Notes: generated by a model from the letters alone, not told the origin. DNA of 64,000 nt from Galaxea fascicularis (GCA_948470475.1 OX419343.1:8922068-8986067), one strand, 5' to 3'; shown: positions 23,201-37,700, numbered from the stretch's first letter. Translations and numbers: made by a program.

Positions 23201-26200
23201 TAGCACTGAAATCATTTCACTACTGGACTTTGTTTTATCTAACAACTACTTTATCTATGAAGACAAGATATATAAACAGATCCATGGCTGTGCGATGGGT
23301 AGCCCTGTCAGCCCGGTTGTGGCGAATTTATGCATGGAAGCGATCGAAGAAGCAGCTATCAACACTTCAGTAGTACAACCTAAAGTTTGGAAACGCTATG
23401 TGGATGATAGCTTTTGCATCATAAAAAGGGACGCTGTCAACTCCTTTCACACTACACTTAACTCCATCGACCCACACATCTCATTCACTATTGGAGAGGA
23501 ATCTGACCAACAGATCGCTTTCTTAGATACATTGGTTTCCCGCAAGGACAACATGATTACCATCGATGTATACCGCAAGGCAACCCACACGGATAGATAT
23601 TTAGACTTTTTTTCTCACCATGACAAACGCCACAAGATTAGCACAGCTGAGACTCTCTTACACCGAGCAATTAAACTTCCTAGTACCTCGCAAGGAAAAA
23701 ATACAGAAATCAACCATGTTACTGATGCTCTACGAGTTAATAACTATCCCTCCGATGTTATTTCCAGCATCTTAAAGCGGAAATTCTCCAAACCACCCGC
23801 ACACTTCATCCCTACACCTGAAGAATTGGTTTGTATGTTTTTTAAATGGGCCGCACCCCATGAGAATCCCAACAGTTTTGCTGCCCTTCCCTTTATCAAT
23901 GGTGTCACGCAACCATTAACAAGAATTCTTCGGAAGCACGATATTCAAGTGGTAAACAAGCCCTTAAAAACTTTACAACAAGAATTTCCTTCCCCCAAGT
24001 TTAGGCCATCCATTGAATTTCAACCGAACGTGATTTATAAAATACCCTGTGCTGACTGTGATTGGTGTTATATTGGTGAAACCGGCCGTTGTTTTGATAC
24101 TCGGAAGAAAGAACATATCAGGAATGTAAAAACATTTGCCAATGGTTCAAATATTGCGAAACATGCTTGGTCATTCGACCATCGCATAGATTTCGACAAC
24201 TCTTGTGTCATTGACAAAGGCTCTTTTCGCGTTAGAAAAACCCTGGAGGCTTGGCATACCTCTGCCACCAAGCATGCCGACAATAACTCTAAGCCGATTC
24301 CAGACCAGTATTGTATTCTTTTTAAACAATAGTCACCAATTTACACGTTTTATATTTTTCTTTTGTTTCTCCTTACTATTTTATCTCGCCTTTTTTGTAT
24401 ATATTTCACCATTTCGCATTTCAATTTTATCCGTCGAAGGCTGTAGATTGACAGTCGAAAGCTCATGTTATTTTTAAATATTTTAGCCAGCGAACGCCTT
24501 TTACCTTTTAATATGTCTTATCCTGGCTACGCTTCAATTTTTAATTGTCATTACCATTGCCGATGTCACTTCGGAGGCCTCAGTCTCGTCATTTTGAGAA
24601 CTAAAATCTGCCTTTTAACTCTAGTAATAGTCACGTTACAGCCCATAATCTCTAACCTTTGTATGGAAATTAGACCAACAACTTGAAAGGCCCCTCTACG
24701 GCACGTTATTCAGCAGTGAATTGTCGAAAAGCGACTTCAGTTTTACAAATTTCGAGAGCAGAGGCTCTTCGATCCTCCTAGCTAAGTCCCGACTTATCTA
24801 GGAAGATCGAGGGGCTTCTGCTCGCAAAGTAGAATAAACTTTGCTACAAATATCAGATAATTACTTTGCTCTTCGTCTTTTTTTAAGACCTGAGGAAGGT
24901 TTCCCGGCCGCGTATAAAGTTCCTCGGTGCTTCTAGCGACGAAGACTCCGCGGGAGAACAAGAAAAGGTGGACGAAAAACGGAATGCCGACAAGTTTGCC
25001 GATAAACCAGTGAAACCCAAACGAAAAGCCGTTTTTCCATATGAGCAGCACACCACCCGTCCTGTGGTACGTTTCTATATGTTTCGTGGGAGTAATAATC
25101 ATAAAAACGTTTATCCAGGCCCCAGTTGTTCAAGGAGCTGCTCGCTCAGCGGATGAAATTTACTGCAGCTAATACACTTCGTTTAGCTACGGCTTGATAG
25201 CATAGCACCTTATCTGCTGGGTAAAATCATCCGCGTTTTGAACGACTGGGTCTAAAATTAAAAATTGCGAGTGTGTTTGATCAAACAAATTCCCGGGAAG
25301 TGGCGTTGATGAAGAGAAAAAGCGGGTTTTGACTCGTTTTGAAGAGCTCATTATTTCTCGTTATTGACATTGTGGTGCCTAACATTTTAAAGCTTTGGTC
25401 GAACGGCAAATGTTTGGGGACCATACATTTTACCGCTTTGGTTTGGTTTGGTCATGTTTAATCATGTTTAATTTGATCGTGTTTAATAAAATTTGAACTC
25501 GATCAAGCAATCGATTGAACAACACGAGAACAAACATTTGTTTTGTTCTCGTGTTTGATAGGTGATGTTTGGCTCGTTCGGCCAGCAAAAGCAAACTTGT
25601 TTTGCGGGCGCATGCGTGCTGCGCTATCTCAACCGCTTGTATCCATAGATACGAGGTTTTTGTGGCCCATAACTCCATGTGTTTGGATACTTGAACTTTG
25701 TTTGATCAAACTTGTATCAAACGTTTTGCTTCAGACATCAACATGTATAGTCACCAAACGATGTTTGATGATAATTGGTCACCAAACGTTTCCCGTTTGG
25801 CCGAAGCTTAACTCTTTAACCCCTAAGAGTGATCAATGATCAATTTCTCCTTACAGTAACACCGCTCAACCAAACATAAAGGTTACGAGAAAAAAGGAAG
25901 TGATTAACAAGTAACCAAGGTCTTGATTATTTAACAAACTCTCTTCATCATCACAATAGAAAATTTATAGAGAAGAGTTTGGAGAATATACATGCTGATA
26001 TAAGAGTTTGACGAAATCCATTGAGAAATTGAGTAATTGGAGTATTTAATGAACAAAAATCTTCTACCACAATAATTTTAAGTACATGACTGTCCCTAGT
26101 TGCCTTTAGTGACATTAAGAACAGTTTCCAAAGGGGCTCCGATTAAATGAAATTTAAAGTTCACGGAAATTGTGTCACCACAGGTAAAGTTTCATCAATA

Positions 26201-29200
26201 TCTTTAACTGAATCATATGAACTTCATGATTAGTTTTCGACATTTGGTGTCGTTAGAAATATTATTGCTTCTTTCCTCCTTATGTTCTTTAGACCTGATG
26301 AATTTTTTTTCCGCGGATAAATAAAGATTAAAAACAAATTAGATCTTGAAATCAGTCAAAGAGAAGTTTGCAGTACGATGCAAGTGTCCATGGTACAAAG
26401 TTTTTGTCCAGTTGTTACTCGAGTGGCTGTTGGATTCCCTCTTAAAGGCTTAAGAGATAGTTGGAAGCATCGGTTTGTGCAATTTACAGACTTAAACTTT
26501 GCCGTGTACGCAAAAGGAAATGGGAGAACGTTCGAAGCTCTTTTGATATAAACTTTTTTTTTGATGATGCTGAAACCGTCTGGACGGGTCATACATAACA
26601 TTCTTTTCACCATCTGCCTAAACTCCGTTCAATGTTTGGTCTCATTTTGAAACCTTGATCGGGCCGTTACTGAATCCGTAATAAGCGCACTTGTGGGTGT
26701 TACGACTTTTCGTCACCGTATACTGTTTTCCAGGGTGCTGGTGTGAATTTCGTCCCGTTAGAAGACGAAGATGAGGACGAAGACGAAAACGAAGAAGATG
26801 ATGAAGAGCAACAGCCTACCGTGCCAGTTCCTTCTGTTGTGAAAGTAGACAAGGAATGCTGGACAAACGAACCGGTGTTTGACAAGTAAGTTGACATCGT
26901 GCGAAAACGTACTTCGTTCGTTCGTCGCAGCCGATGAATTTGGTCCCTCCTCTAGGTTACCGAAATTCCCTCATAATTTATGTTGAAAAAATATTGCACA
27001 TTCTTTATAAATCATCTGCATTCTTATACTCCATTCACACCAACTAAACATGTTTAATTAAACCAGGTTTAAAAAAGATAAAAAAAGCAACAACGAAGAA
27101 CTGAACGCAAGTTTTTACGAGGAATTCAAATGAACTTTAACATGTTCTCTAATTTGAACTAAATTTCCAATCGATAATAGCCAGTAAGCAGCTTTTATGA
27201 AGAGAACAATTTTTAAACCTTGTTTAACTAAACGGCTTTTAAACATGTTTAAGCGTTGGTGTGAATGGGGCATTAGCTGTGTTAACAATTTGCTGTTTTG
27301 AATTTTACGTACGTTTGTTTAATTACTCTTTCTGAAAGGTACCGTAAAATTCCGAAGAGAAAGACTGTCCAGGGCGTTTACTAGTTGAAAGACTTTGCAG
27401 ACTTAATATTGGTTTCCTTTGTAAATAGGTTTTTTTTCCAACAGCTGTCTATTGTTTCGGAGGTTTCGTTTCGTTATTCCAAATTAGGATGAAGTTTGTC
27501 TTGATTTGCTGCTGTGGAGTGATATCAATAAAAGATCTACCCCTGATCTAACAATTTAGTTGGGTCGGGGAATTTCTGAATTGTTAGGCCCGGTTCAAAC
27601 ATCGAACTTCTTATGTGCCGAATCTAATGCAAATAAAAAAAATCTATTGTATTCCCTCATTTGCTTCAAATTCGGCACACGTGAAGTTCGACGTTTGAAC
27701 CGGGCCTTTGGTATGTTCGACATTAGTCAGTGATCAGGTTCACACTGCAACCAGGTGGACAGTTAGACATGGATAGATGTAACTCTGGTTCTCAAACTCA
27801 TTAATAATTCATCAAGTTAAAACAAAGGAAATCACAACCGTGAGGGGTGTTTGGATACCCGCGGTCTTAATTAGCATAGATTTTGACAATTTTACTTCTC
27901 CGTTAATTCCTTAGTTTTTGTTTCAATTGAGAAGATATATCAAACACTCGAGACAGTGTTTCATCGCCCATCCAAACACCTCGAATTCCGTCAAAAATAC
28001 TCCGCTGCGCGTCGTATTTTCAACTCTCTTCTCGGTGTTTGGATATCCCGATGAAACACTGTCTCTCGTGTTTGATATATTACTTAAAAAATTGATGAAT
28101 GTAACTTAAAAAGCTACAATTCACGGTTTGTGAATTGGAACTTTTTAAGTTACATTCATTAATTTTTAAACCAGAGTAGCATCAAACCATGCCAGATTAG
28201 TCAGGTGACTTTTTATCCGCATTAAACCGTATAATGTAATAAAGCAGATTATGTTTTTTTTCTTTAGATATCTACACTTGAGAATATACAAGCCCGAGTG
28301 TAAGAAAGGTAATGCCAAAAACAATCAGACAGATAAACTTTACCAGAGAAAGAACTGCACGCTTAATAAATGGCCATAAAAAGTGTCACTTGAAAAAAAA
28401 AAAAGATTCACTAACCTACAGACCCAATAGTTAGCGGAAAGTTCCGTGTGACCAGTAGTGTGTATTTGAATAGTTATTTTATGATCCACAATCTCAAAAT
28501 CATCATCTCAATCTATACAGTTGGAAAAACCTCGTACGGAGTAATAGTTTTTTCACTCATGTGACTTTCAGCCTTACTGGTTTACTGAAACAAAGAAGCT
28601 ATTTGCATAAACATAGAATGCAATTCTCAGAGGTTTAATTTGGGACACCAACATGACCGCTGTGACATCATGTGAAAACCATCAATAGTAAGAACCAGTT
28701 ACTTTACTGTGGTTACCCTGCGAACAGTGTCTCCTTCTATCTCCCTAGAAAATCGGGAATATCGAAGGAGACTCTGCTCGCAGGGTACACTGATTTATTC
28801 TGTCCTGAAAAATCTCAATTCTGCAGTTCCTGAATTCTAGTATAATATGTTGTACGAAGTAAAGCACAGAAGCTCTGTTGATATTTTTTATACGCTAAGT
28901 ATAAAAACATTTCTTTTAAAACGGGTTTGCCAGTGAGTGTCTTAATTGTTATCCTTCTCTCTTCGTAATTAATAGCGTCACAGGTTTCAACAGACTTTTT
29001 TTCAAATCAGCTCCCATAGCCCTTATCTTTAAAAGCGCCTTTTGGTTATGAAAAGGCGATCTATATTTTTTGTATTTTTAGTCTTTTTAGTCTCCGTTAT
29101 GAGGATGCCATCTGTAGTTTCAAACGTTTGAACTACAATTGCGCTATTATTACCTCTGGTATGGGAAACAAAAGTAATGGAGATTGTTATTCATTTGATC

Positions 29201-31686
29201 TCAGCTCCAACCCCATTCTGTAGCGTAGCATTTCACGGTCAGTTGCTTAAAACGGACGTGTTCGAGGAAGAAGAAGAAGAAAATGAAGGAGAAGAAAAAC
29301 CAGAGGAGACAAGACCAGAATCCGTTTCCCCAGCGCCTGCGACAAAAACAAGCTCAACAAAGAAGGCAGCTCAGACCAAAAGTGACAAGCAGAAATCCAG
29401 TGAGAAAGGGTCTGGGACGGACTCGAGTGGCAAGAAGGCTTCCAGGATTAGTGTGTCACGTGGGACGAGTAACCGGATCTCGTCTCCAACTCCTTCATCG
29501 CGGCCGGTTTCCGCGGTTGTTGAAGTCGAAAAAAAGCCGGGGTAATAAATAATAAGAAAGTCTTTATTCAGCAAAAGATAAAAATACATATCTTTTGTAA
29601 GAAATTTATCGTCTAGTAAAAGTGTGAAAAGGTAAAAGTAAGAATTAAATATCTAGTATATAACATAGCGAATTCATATTTAAAAACTAAACGGTTAATA
29701 AAAGAGTTTTTGAAACGCATAGTGTTAATCTTAGGTTTAAAACAAGTTTCTTTGCTTAGATTGTAACAATACAGTTTAACACGAGGCATTATAGATACAA
29801 GTGGATGTCCTTTGGTAGTGGAAACCTTTCTAAAAATTTTACGGTCTTGCCTCTCTAAGAGATCATAAACACTTACAGGCTTATATGCATATTTCCTTTT
29901 AAACCAGCGGTCTGAGAAACATTGTACAGGTGTAAAAATCGAGGTAAGAAGTTCAAAAAAACAGATTGGGTGACTGGATGATTAAGTTAGAGACACAGAC
30001 AAACAGACGGGCAACATAGAAAGATGCTAACAACAGACGGACAATAACGACAGGCGTTTAAAGGCTGACAGACGGTTCTTGTATTCTGTCCTTCCTGATG
30101 AGCTGCGTGCTCTTCTAACGTCCAGGGAAAGATTTCCGGCTTGATCAGTTTTCGGCTATTTGTGCGGAAGCAAACAGCAGAACTCAAATGGTTTCCAAAT
30201 GGCTTTCAAGTACATGTGGTAATTCATTGCCATCCTGGCAGGGTTAGTTTCCATTCCTTATTAAATAAGTTTGAACACTAGTAGACCATTAAAGATGGTG
30301 GTTGTTGTAGTCAGTTCGACCCTTGGCTTTGCAAAGGTTTACAATGTTCGTAAGTTTCCTAGTTAGGATCACTGCGTATGCAGTCCTTATCAGTTTTCAT
30401 TCTAAACCCAATGATAACGAAATTAGAAGATAAAGACCGCAGATGAAGTTACTATTGTTTTTTTGGCTTGTTTCCACAGCATGTTCAAGGAGCTCATGTT
30501 TAAACTTCCCGACGATAATGGGAGTAAATTAGGGGAGCCCGCACAAAACCTTACCCAGGAGGCAGTGCGATTTGCAATACACCCTGCCAAGGATCGGCCG
30601 ATGATTGCCATGGCAACTGTGAACCATGGAGACCTCAAAATCTTGGTTTGTCATTTTTGTGTCCTGTGTGAAGGTTGAAAGCTTAAATACTGTAGTGTTT
30701 GTATATCTATAAAACACTGATTTTCGCATTAAAGATAGGCAAGCAGGGCGTGCATGAGCTATTTGAGGATTTTGTAAACGGTGTCGCGTCAAAGTGCAGT
30801 GGAGAGATCTGGTGCTTTCCGAAGATATTGTGCGGTTGCGGAATTTCCTGCTCTTGTTTAAGTCTAAAACCTCAAACATCAGACAATCAAAGACAAACAA
30901 ACAAATAAAGAAACGGGCAAGTAAACAATTGATGCAAAGATAAAGTCCTCGCTTCTTCACGCATTGCGTGCCTGTGTTTTGATAATATCTACACTGCGTG
31001 ATCGAGTAATGGACGAATCTCCCGGTTTGTGTACTCCAGCGTTTGAGCAACAAGCAGTGAAAAGCTCATGAAGTGTGCTACCAGCTTAAGTGCCAGTGAA
31101 AAACCATACAGTAGCTGAAGTTTGCGACTATCTTTAATTTGCGCTGGTATATCATTGAACTTGGGGGTAATTTCGATAGCCTGCAAGTTGTTAGCTTCGG
31201 AGGCGAGTTTACAAAAGGCAATGATTCTCTACTTACTGTTCTCCTTTAGGATAAATTCGAGGGGCGTTTGTCAGACTCAGACAGCAGTCCTCCCACTCAG
31301 CAGCTTTCTCTGACATCTGTGGTATCAGACCGCGAAATGCCATTCAACTCCACGTGCGGTCAAATATCAATTGTCTCCTACTTGGTAAGCATGCGATGTT
31401 TACAATATGGCCTACCTTTTCAAGGCTGTAGACTTTTTTCCATGGTATGAATGACCAGATAAAATGCAGTAAATTGTTTGGCCATTGATCCCCCAGCTAC
31501 AGGGCTCAGTGAAACATTTAATAACGCAGTATCGTTTTGATTTTAACCTTCAAATCAAATTAAATAAAGAATGATCGTCGCAGTTGTGATCGCAATTTTT
31601 ATAATTCCGTTAAGAAGCCTGAAAAAAATTTAGGACTTCAACGGGGATTGAACCCGTGACCTCGCGATTCCGGTGCGATGCTCTAT

Positions 31687-31725
<39 letters not shown>

Positions 31726-34700
31726 ATTTTGGGTTCATAAATTCCCGTGAAAGATATGTAAGTGAATCTTGATTTTAACCTTGTTTGTTGTCTTTTTGGC
31801 AAAATTATATTGTTCTAATTCCACTCTTGTTCCCATATTTTTCTTCACAGTCTAAAGTTGAAAGGTATGTCAGCCTTTTTGTTGTTTCCTAACGCCTTTT
31901 TGATTTGTCGAGTCCTATTGTTGCCCCTCGACGTTGCGAGCATTTTGATCAGCAAACTTGTGCGCGAATCTGGAAATAATTTAGTCGAGCTTACAGTCTG
32001 TCAGTTCTCTAAGGGAAACATTTTTTGTCTATTTTGTAACGCGTTCATAGAATGGTCATAAAGGTGACACTTTTGACCCCCTATGCACTGACTTTCTCAT
32101 CAACTTGTTCTTTCAGGTTAACAAAACTTGCCAAGTCAACAGAGACCATTCCTTTCGACGAGTGAGTACCGATGGGTGAAATACACTGAAATACACTTTT
32201 TTTTATAAGAACGTCTAATTTTGCAGCTGAGGCTCGACGTTCTTATTTTTTACGTGATTAGAGCCTGAAAACGTTCTTAAGGTGTTCTTAAGTTACATGG
32301 TATAAACACGATGTCGCGCCAATCAACTGCTGGTAAATTTAGCTTTACAAAAAGCATTGAACATAGAGGTTCACAACGCGACATTTGCAGTGAAAACACA
32401 GAAAACGTTCATGTGTACATAGTATACTACTCATTTACAAAACGTAAATGAGCAAAATAAAGGTGTTTTTAATTAAATCTTAGCCTGGGCACTGTTCTAA
32501 GCATGGTCTTAAAATTTGGGTTAATCTCAGCCTCAACGTTCTTATAAAAAAGTTCTTATATAAAAAAAAGTATGTTCATTTTACGATTGATATCGGCGCT
32601 TTTTAAGTAAATTATTATTAATTATTATTATTGTAACCATGCGATCCCAATCATATAGTACAGAGGCCCTTAATTTCTGTCACCATTGCTTATTGATTGA
32701 TAAATTGGGCCGGTAATTTACCTCTATGGTATTTCAGGAAGTCGTTTTGTATTTTGCTCAACATAATAGGTCGATTTGAGCGCCGGCCGGTTGGCTCAGT
32801 TGGTACAGAAACTGCTACCATTTAATGACATCTGCAAATGGTGACATAGTTTAAGAACCCACACACTGTTCGCGAAGTTATTGTAAGAAATGAATTAACT
32901 CGAAAATTACCATTAACTATAATTATTTCGTTTTTAGATTGATTGATGCAACGATAGAGGCGCGTAAACAGTAAGTAGAGGTTAATTGTTCCGTTTGAGC
33001 TAACTTTATTTCCCGTTTTGGGTTTCAGAAAAGTCAGATGAATTCACCTCTCTAGTTTGTGCAGTCTGAACGAGTCTTGTGAAAAAGAAAAAAAAAAATG
33101 GGGAACACGCCACATTGCTTTTGAGCATATACCCTGTTTGCTCTCTACCTAATGGCTTAACTGCTTTTCCTTTCTTTACTTTGTGATTGATCATATTGCC
33201 TTGGCAATCCACACCCAGTTATGAGAGGATTCAAAGGACTGTGCGTTAAATTGGGTTAAAAATGTTACCCATCCAAACAAATGCCATTTGCGGCGTACAG
33301 GCCTATAGTCTTATGACCTGGCTTGGATGTTGAAGTATTAATAATAAATCATTTTATATTGCGCATGTTCCATATGGATATGTTCACATCGCGTTTCATG
33401 TAACTTGAAACTAAAATCACTTTTAAAATACGACTCGAAAATTAAAAAATTTGGGTTGTTAGAACGCCGCATTTGTTTGATATACATAGGGGTTGAGGAT
33501 TAATTTTACCCACTTGATTTTGTTTCTTAGGAGTTACTGAAGTTTACTGATTATCACAGTTACTGGTGCTGTTACCTAACTTACCATAAATTTTGCCCTG
33601 TCTCTGTGTAGGGAAGAAGTAGGGGACGTAGACAAAGAGGAAATTAAAGAGGTAACTTAGGTTCAAGTACATGTTAGTTCTAATGTGGGTGATTGGTGTT
33701 TTAATGGACATTTTTAACTCGTGCGCAAAATGGAATTTATTTAATTAAATATTTAATTATTTATTACAGGTTTAATGACATTAAGTACACAGTCAAGTAA
33801 GGGAAAATTAACGTTTTTGTTATAAGGAAGATCCATAATAGAGCCATAGAGCCCATACGAGAATTGCGTGAATAAGAAACTTGAAAAACTGAATGCGATC
33901 TAAAAATTATGCCACAGCTCAAAACAAAAGCGACAGAGCGTTCTCTCCTTTCTCAGACTCCAGAGCCGATGTACACTGAAGGTGATGTAAAAGCGTTGAA
34001 AGAGCAACACGCAGAAGAGATTCAAATCCTACAGGAAGAATACGAGTGAGTGATTGATTAAAACAGCGTTAATGGGTTCTCTTCCCGCTGGCATGTGCTT
34101 CTGGGAAAGCTGTATACCTGTGAATAGTGTCACTTTACAGCACATTCGATTGGAATTATTTTAGTCATCTTTTTTCTTTTGCCCCAAATTTCTTCTATGG
34201 TTTGGTCTCACAAAATGTAGATCTACCAACAAAACCGCGGAAATGTTTTTCGTAAAATATGACCGATTATGGACTCTTTGTCATCGACTTCACGAATTTC
34301 TTCGCCAAAAAAAAATTATTATAAGCTGAATATGACTTGCTAAATAATTATTAATCAAGAGGACAGCTATCACTTTGTGAGGAAAACAATACTTTAATAC
34401 GAGGAGCATATTTTTATCTCAAAAGGAAAAGGCTGAACGAACTGGCACAAGGGCTCGGTCCGTATCCACCTGATTTGGAACCATCACCTGACTTAATTGA
34501 CGGTATGTTTACCTGTTTCACTTGTTGAGCAGGCGTAAGGACAAACGCAAGCATACCCTGGGTATTCGGGTGTTACTGTGAACGAAATTCTGAACACGAT
34601 TGTCGAGTTATCGACCTACTTTTGTAGAATCTGAAGGTTAGTTAGCTGTTTCACATGTTGATCTGGGGCAAGTATACACTCTTTCACACCTTTCTTATAA

Positions 34701-37700
34701 GAACGTCGAGGCTGAGATTAACCCAAATTTTAAGAACATGCATACTTAGAACATAACCCACGCTAAGAGTCACTTAAGAACATCTTAATTTCGCTCATTT
34801 GTTTTTTAAATGAGTAGTATACTATGTACATATGAACTTTTCTGTGTTTTCACTGCAAAATCTGGTGACTTTACGTCGCGCTGTGAACCTCTATGTTCAA
34901 TGTTTTTTGTAAAGCTAAATTTACCAGCAGTTGGTAGGCGCGACATTGTGTTTATACCATGTAACTTAATTGAGAACGTTTCCAGGCTCAAATCGCGAAA
35001 AAAAATAAGAACGTTGAGTCTCAGTTCCAAAATTAGACGTGCTTATAAGAAACGTGTACTCTGGGTATTTGGTTCTTACTGTCAACGAAATTCTCAACAC
35101 GACTGTCGAGTTATTTACCTACCTCTGTAGAATCAGGAGAATCAGAACAGGAGAATTCAGTGCCTTATATGCGCTAGACTCGCTGTATCCAGGCGTGGGG
35201 TCTAAATTGTGCGCAGTTCTGTACGTACCCTTACACAAAATACTGCAATCCGATGCCGAAATGACGTTCGTTACCCAGTTCTCAAGAGTATCGAACCACC
35301 GCCTGCCCTAAGCTGAACGCGACAGACACTACCTTCGCTATTCGAGGTTCTTGCCACTAATAATCGAATTGTTCTTCTTTTTAGTCGCCACATCACCCAT
35401 GTTTATTAGATCGCCATCACCATTACAATCGCCGTCACCTGAACAGGGGAAAAAACCACGACCTCCCACAGAGGCTAGGTAATAAGAACTGACGCGAAGC
35501 TATATTTCTTTGTTGATGTTGTTGTGACCTTTGTCATTCTCGTTGATCCGCTCTCTCTAAGGCAATTGTTGTAATTGATAACTTTGTGCTTCCATTTCGA
35601 CTGCGATTATGACTATGTCTGTGCTTGTTGTGCAACTGTCACTGTAGTTGCTGGAAGTTCATTCTAATTTTTACGGATTTGATCATGGTCGGTGATTTAT
35701 TTGAGAGTTGCATGTTGTTTTCTTTTCCTTTGGTAGTTATCACCAGTCATATCCTCTTTCTTCGTAATTATAACTGAATCACAACTGGCGTCCAAGTCAG
35801 ATTTAGAACATTATAGAACCCATCTCAAGGGGAATTGCAATGCTCGACCTTTACTCTTTAACAAAGTTGTCTTGGAGTCTTAAATATACTAGCCAAATGG
35901 TGTAATTTGGTGGCCAGGCATCGATCGCCTCTAACACCAATACTGCGATTACCGAGCTTGTATCAGAGAATTTTTTTCATTTCATTTTTGGGATCAACTT
36001 AACTCAAACCCAATTGAATTTCTCTTCATCAAAAACCTCTTCTATTACAAGTAGCCCAGTGGCTAGTGGTTCTCAACTTTCTACTAGTGCTGGGCTAGTG
36101 GACTACCGCTAAGATCTCCAGAGCACTGACCTTTCCATGTCGTTCATACACTTCACGTCATTGGTGGGATCGGTCACAGACCGTCACAGTAAATAGACAG
36201 AGTACAAGGGTTCACGGCACCCAGTATTCCGACTTCCTATCTCACTATATGTATCACAGTGTAAAGCGTAAATATATGGCCCGCTTCTACGTGTACCTAC
36301 AGACCACATACAGTGACGTTTTTCCTTTGTCGGTTATGTTGCAGGGCGTGTCCGCCTCGGAAACTAAGGCCTCGGATCCCTAATTTACCAGAGTGGGGAA
36401 AAGGTCTGCCAGAAGATGTGAGTCTGCACTGGTGACACGTCCATAGACTAATGTGAATTATAACTTAACAAGGGTCGAAAAAAAAAGCGATCATTTTGGT
36501 TATCGGTCCTGAACTGCCTAACCGTTAGCTACGTCTTGGGCACCTTATTCTTTGCTATTTCGCTGATTTATATTCCGATTTTCGAAACACAGAATAAGTG
36601 GAACAAGGTTTCCAAAAACTCACTTATTCTGAAAATGGAATACTCTCTTTGGAAGTAATATGAGAACAGCGCGCCGAATAGTCTGGACCGAACAGTTGAA
36701 CCTGACTTCCGATGCCACATCACGGACTTGGCGAGCCGCGCACTATTTTCCCGCCAAAGGTTTTCCAAAGAAATGCATAATTTATTTTGCGTATTCAGAG
36801 TAAGTCACATTCTGATCATTCCGCTCATTCTGCTACCGGTAACAGAATAAAGACAATGGTATTTCTTTCATTCCGAAAGCAGAATAAGTCCGAAAACAAT
36901 TGCCCTCTATTTCAAGTATTGCTATCCCATATTATACAATAAACGGTGTAAACCTCGGGTTTTGATTGGTCTAGACGAGTTTACTATTAAAGTTCATATG
37001 CATGAATAACGTCTTAAATCAAAGAAAATAAAAATAAAAAAACAGTGTATGAAACAGCAGATTCCGGTTGGCAGTGCGTGTGTGCTCTGATAACGCACGG
37101 AGGTCGTCAAAACGTGGTGATAACGTCAGTCACGCCACTCGCCTGCGGTTCGTAGAGTACTTCTTTGTTCCTTCATCGTTTTGGCGTCAGCCGTGCGTTA
37201 TTATATAACAAGCTGCGTCATGCATGCATTCTGATTGGTTCTTACTTATGATCTTTTGGAGGACAGACGCACGGATGACGTCATCACTTGAAACATGTGT
37301 ATGGCCACTTGGCCACTCCCCATCGGGGCTTTTCAGGACCAATGTAAACAAATAGTGATAAATAAGCATAACTAGGTTAAGAATCCCAACTGGCGGGAGG
37401 CAGACCAGTTGGCTATTTACAAGCGTAGACGAGAAGTTGAACTCGGGGCTACCGAGAACAACATCAGCTAGGAGTCAGAACGGGATTTGAACCCACGCCT
37501 TACGGATTTCAAATCCAGCGCTCTAACCACTCGGCCACGCTGCCTCCCTAAGCATGGCAGAAAGTCGTGAAAATGTAGAGGACATTTTACCAAATTGGGT
37601 GAACGAGGATGTAGAAAAACGTGTTGCTGAAGCTGTGGACAAATTCCAATAGCAAGAACAAGAAGAAGACGAAGAAAAAAAAAACACGTTCCTCTGAAGA

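Noticed and set aside
31632..31704. Functional tRNA gene on the minus strand
   Set aside because: The fold is good, but the anticodon loop lacks U33 and the sequence runs directly into a SINE body; kept as a SINE.
37475..37548. tRNA-Ser gene on the minus strand
   Set aside because: The acceptor stem does not pair well, and the downstream body is a coral SINE that I recognise.
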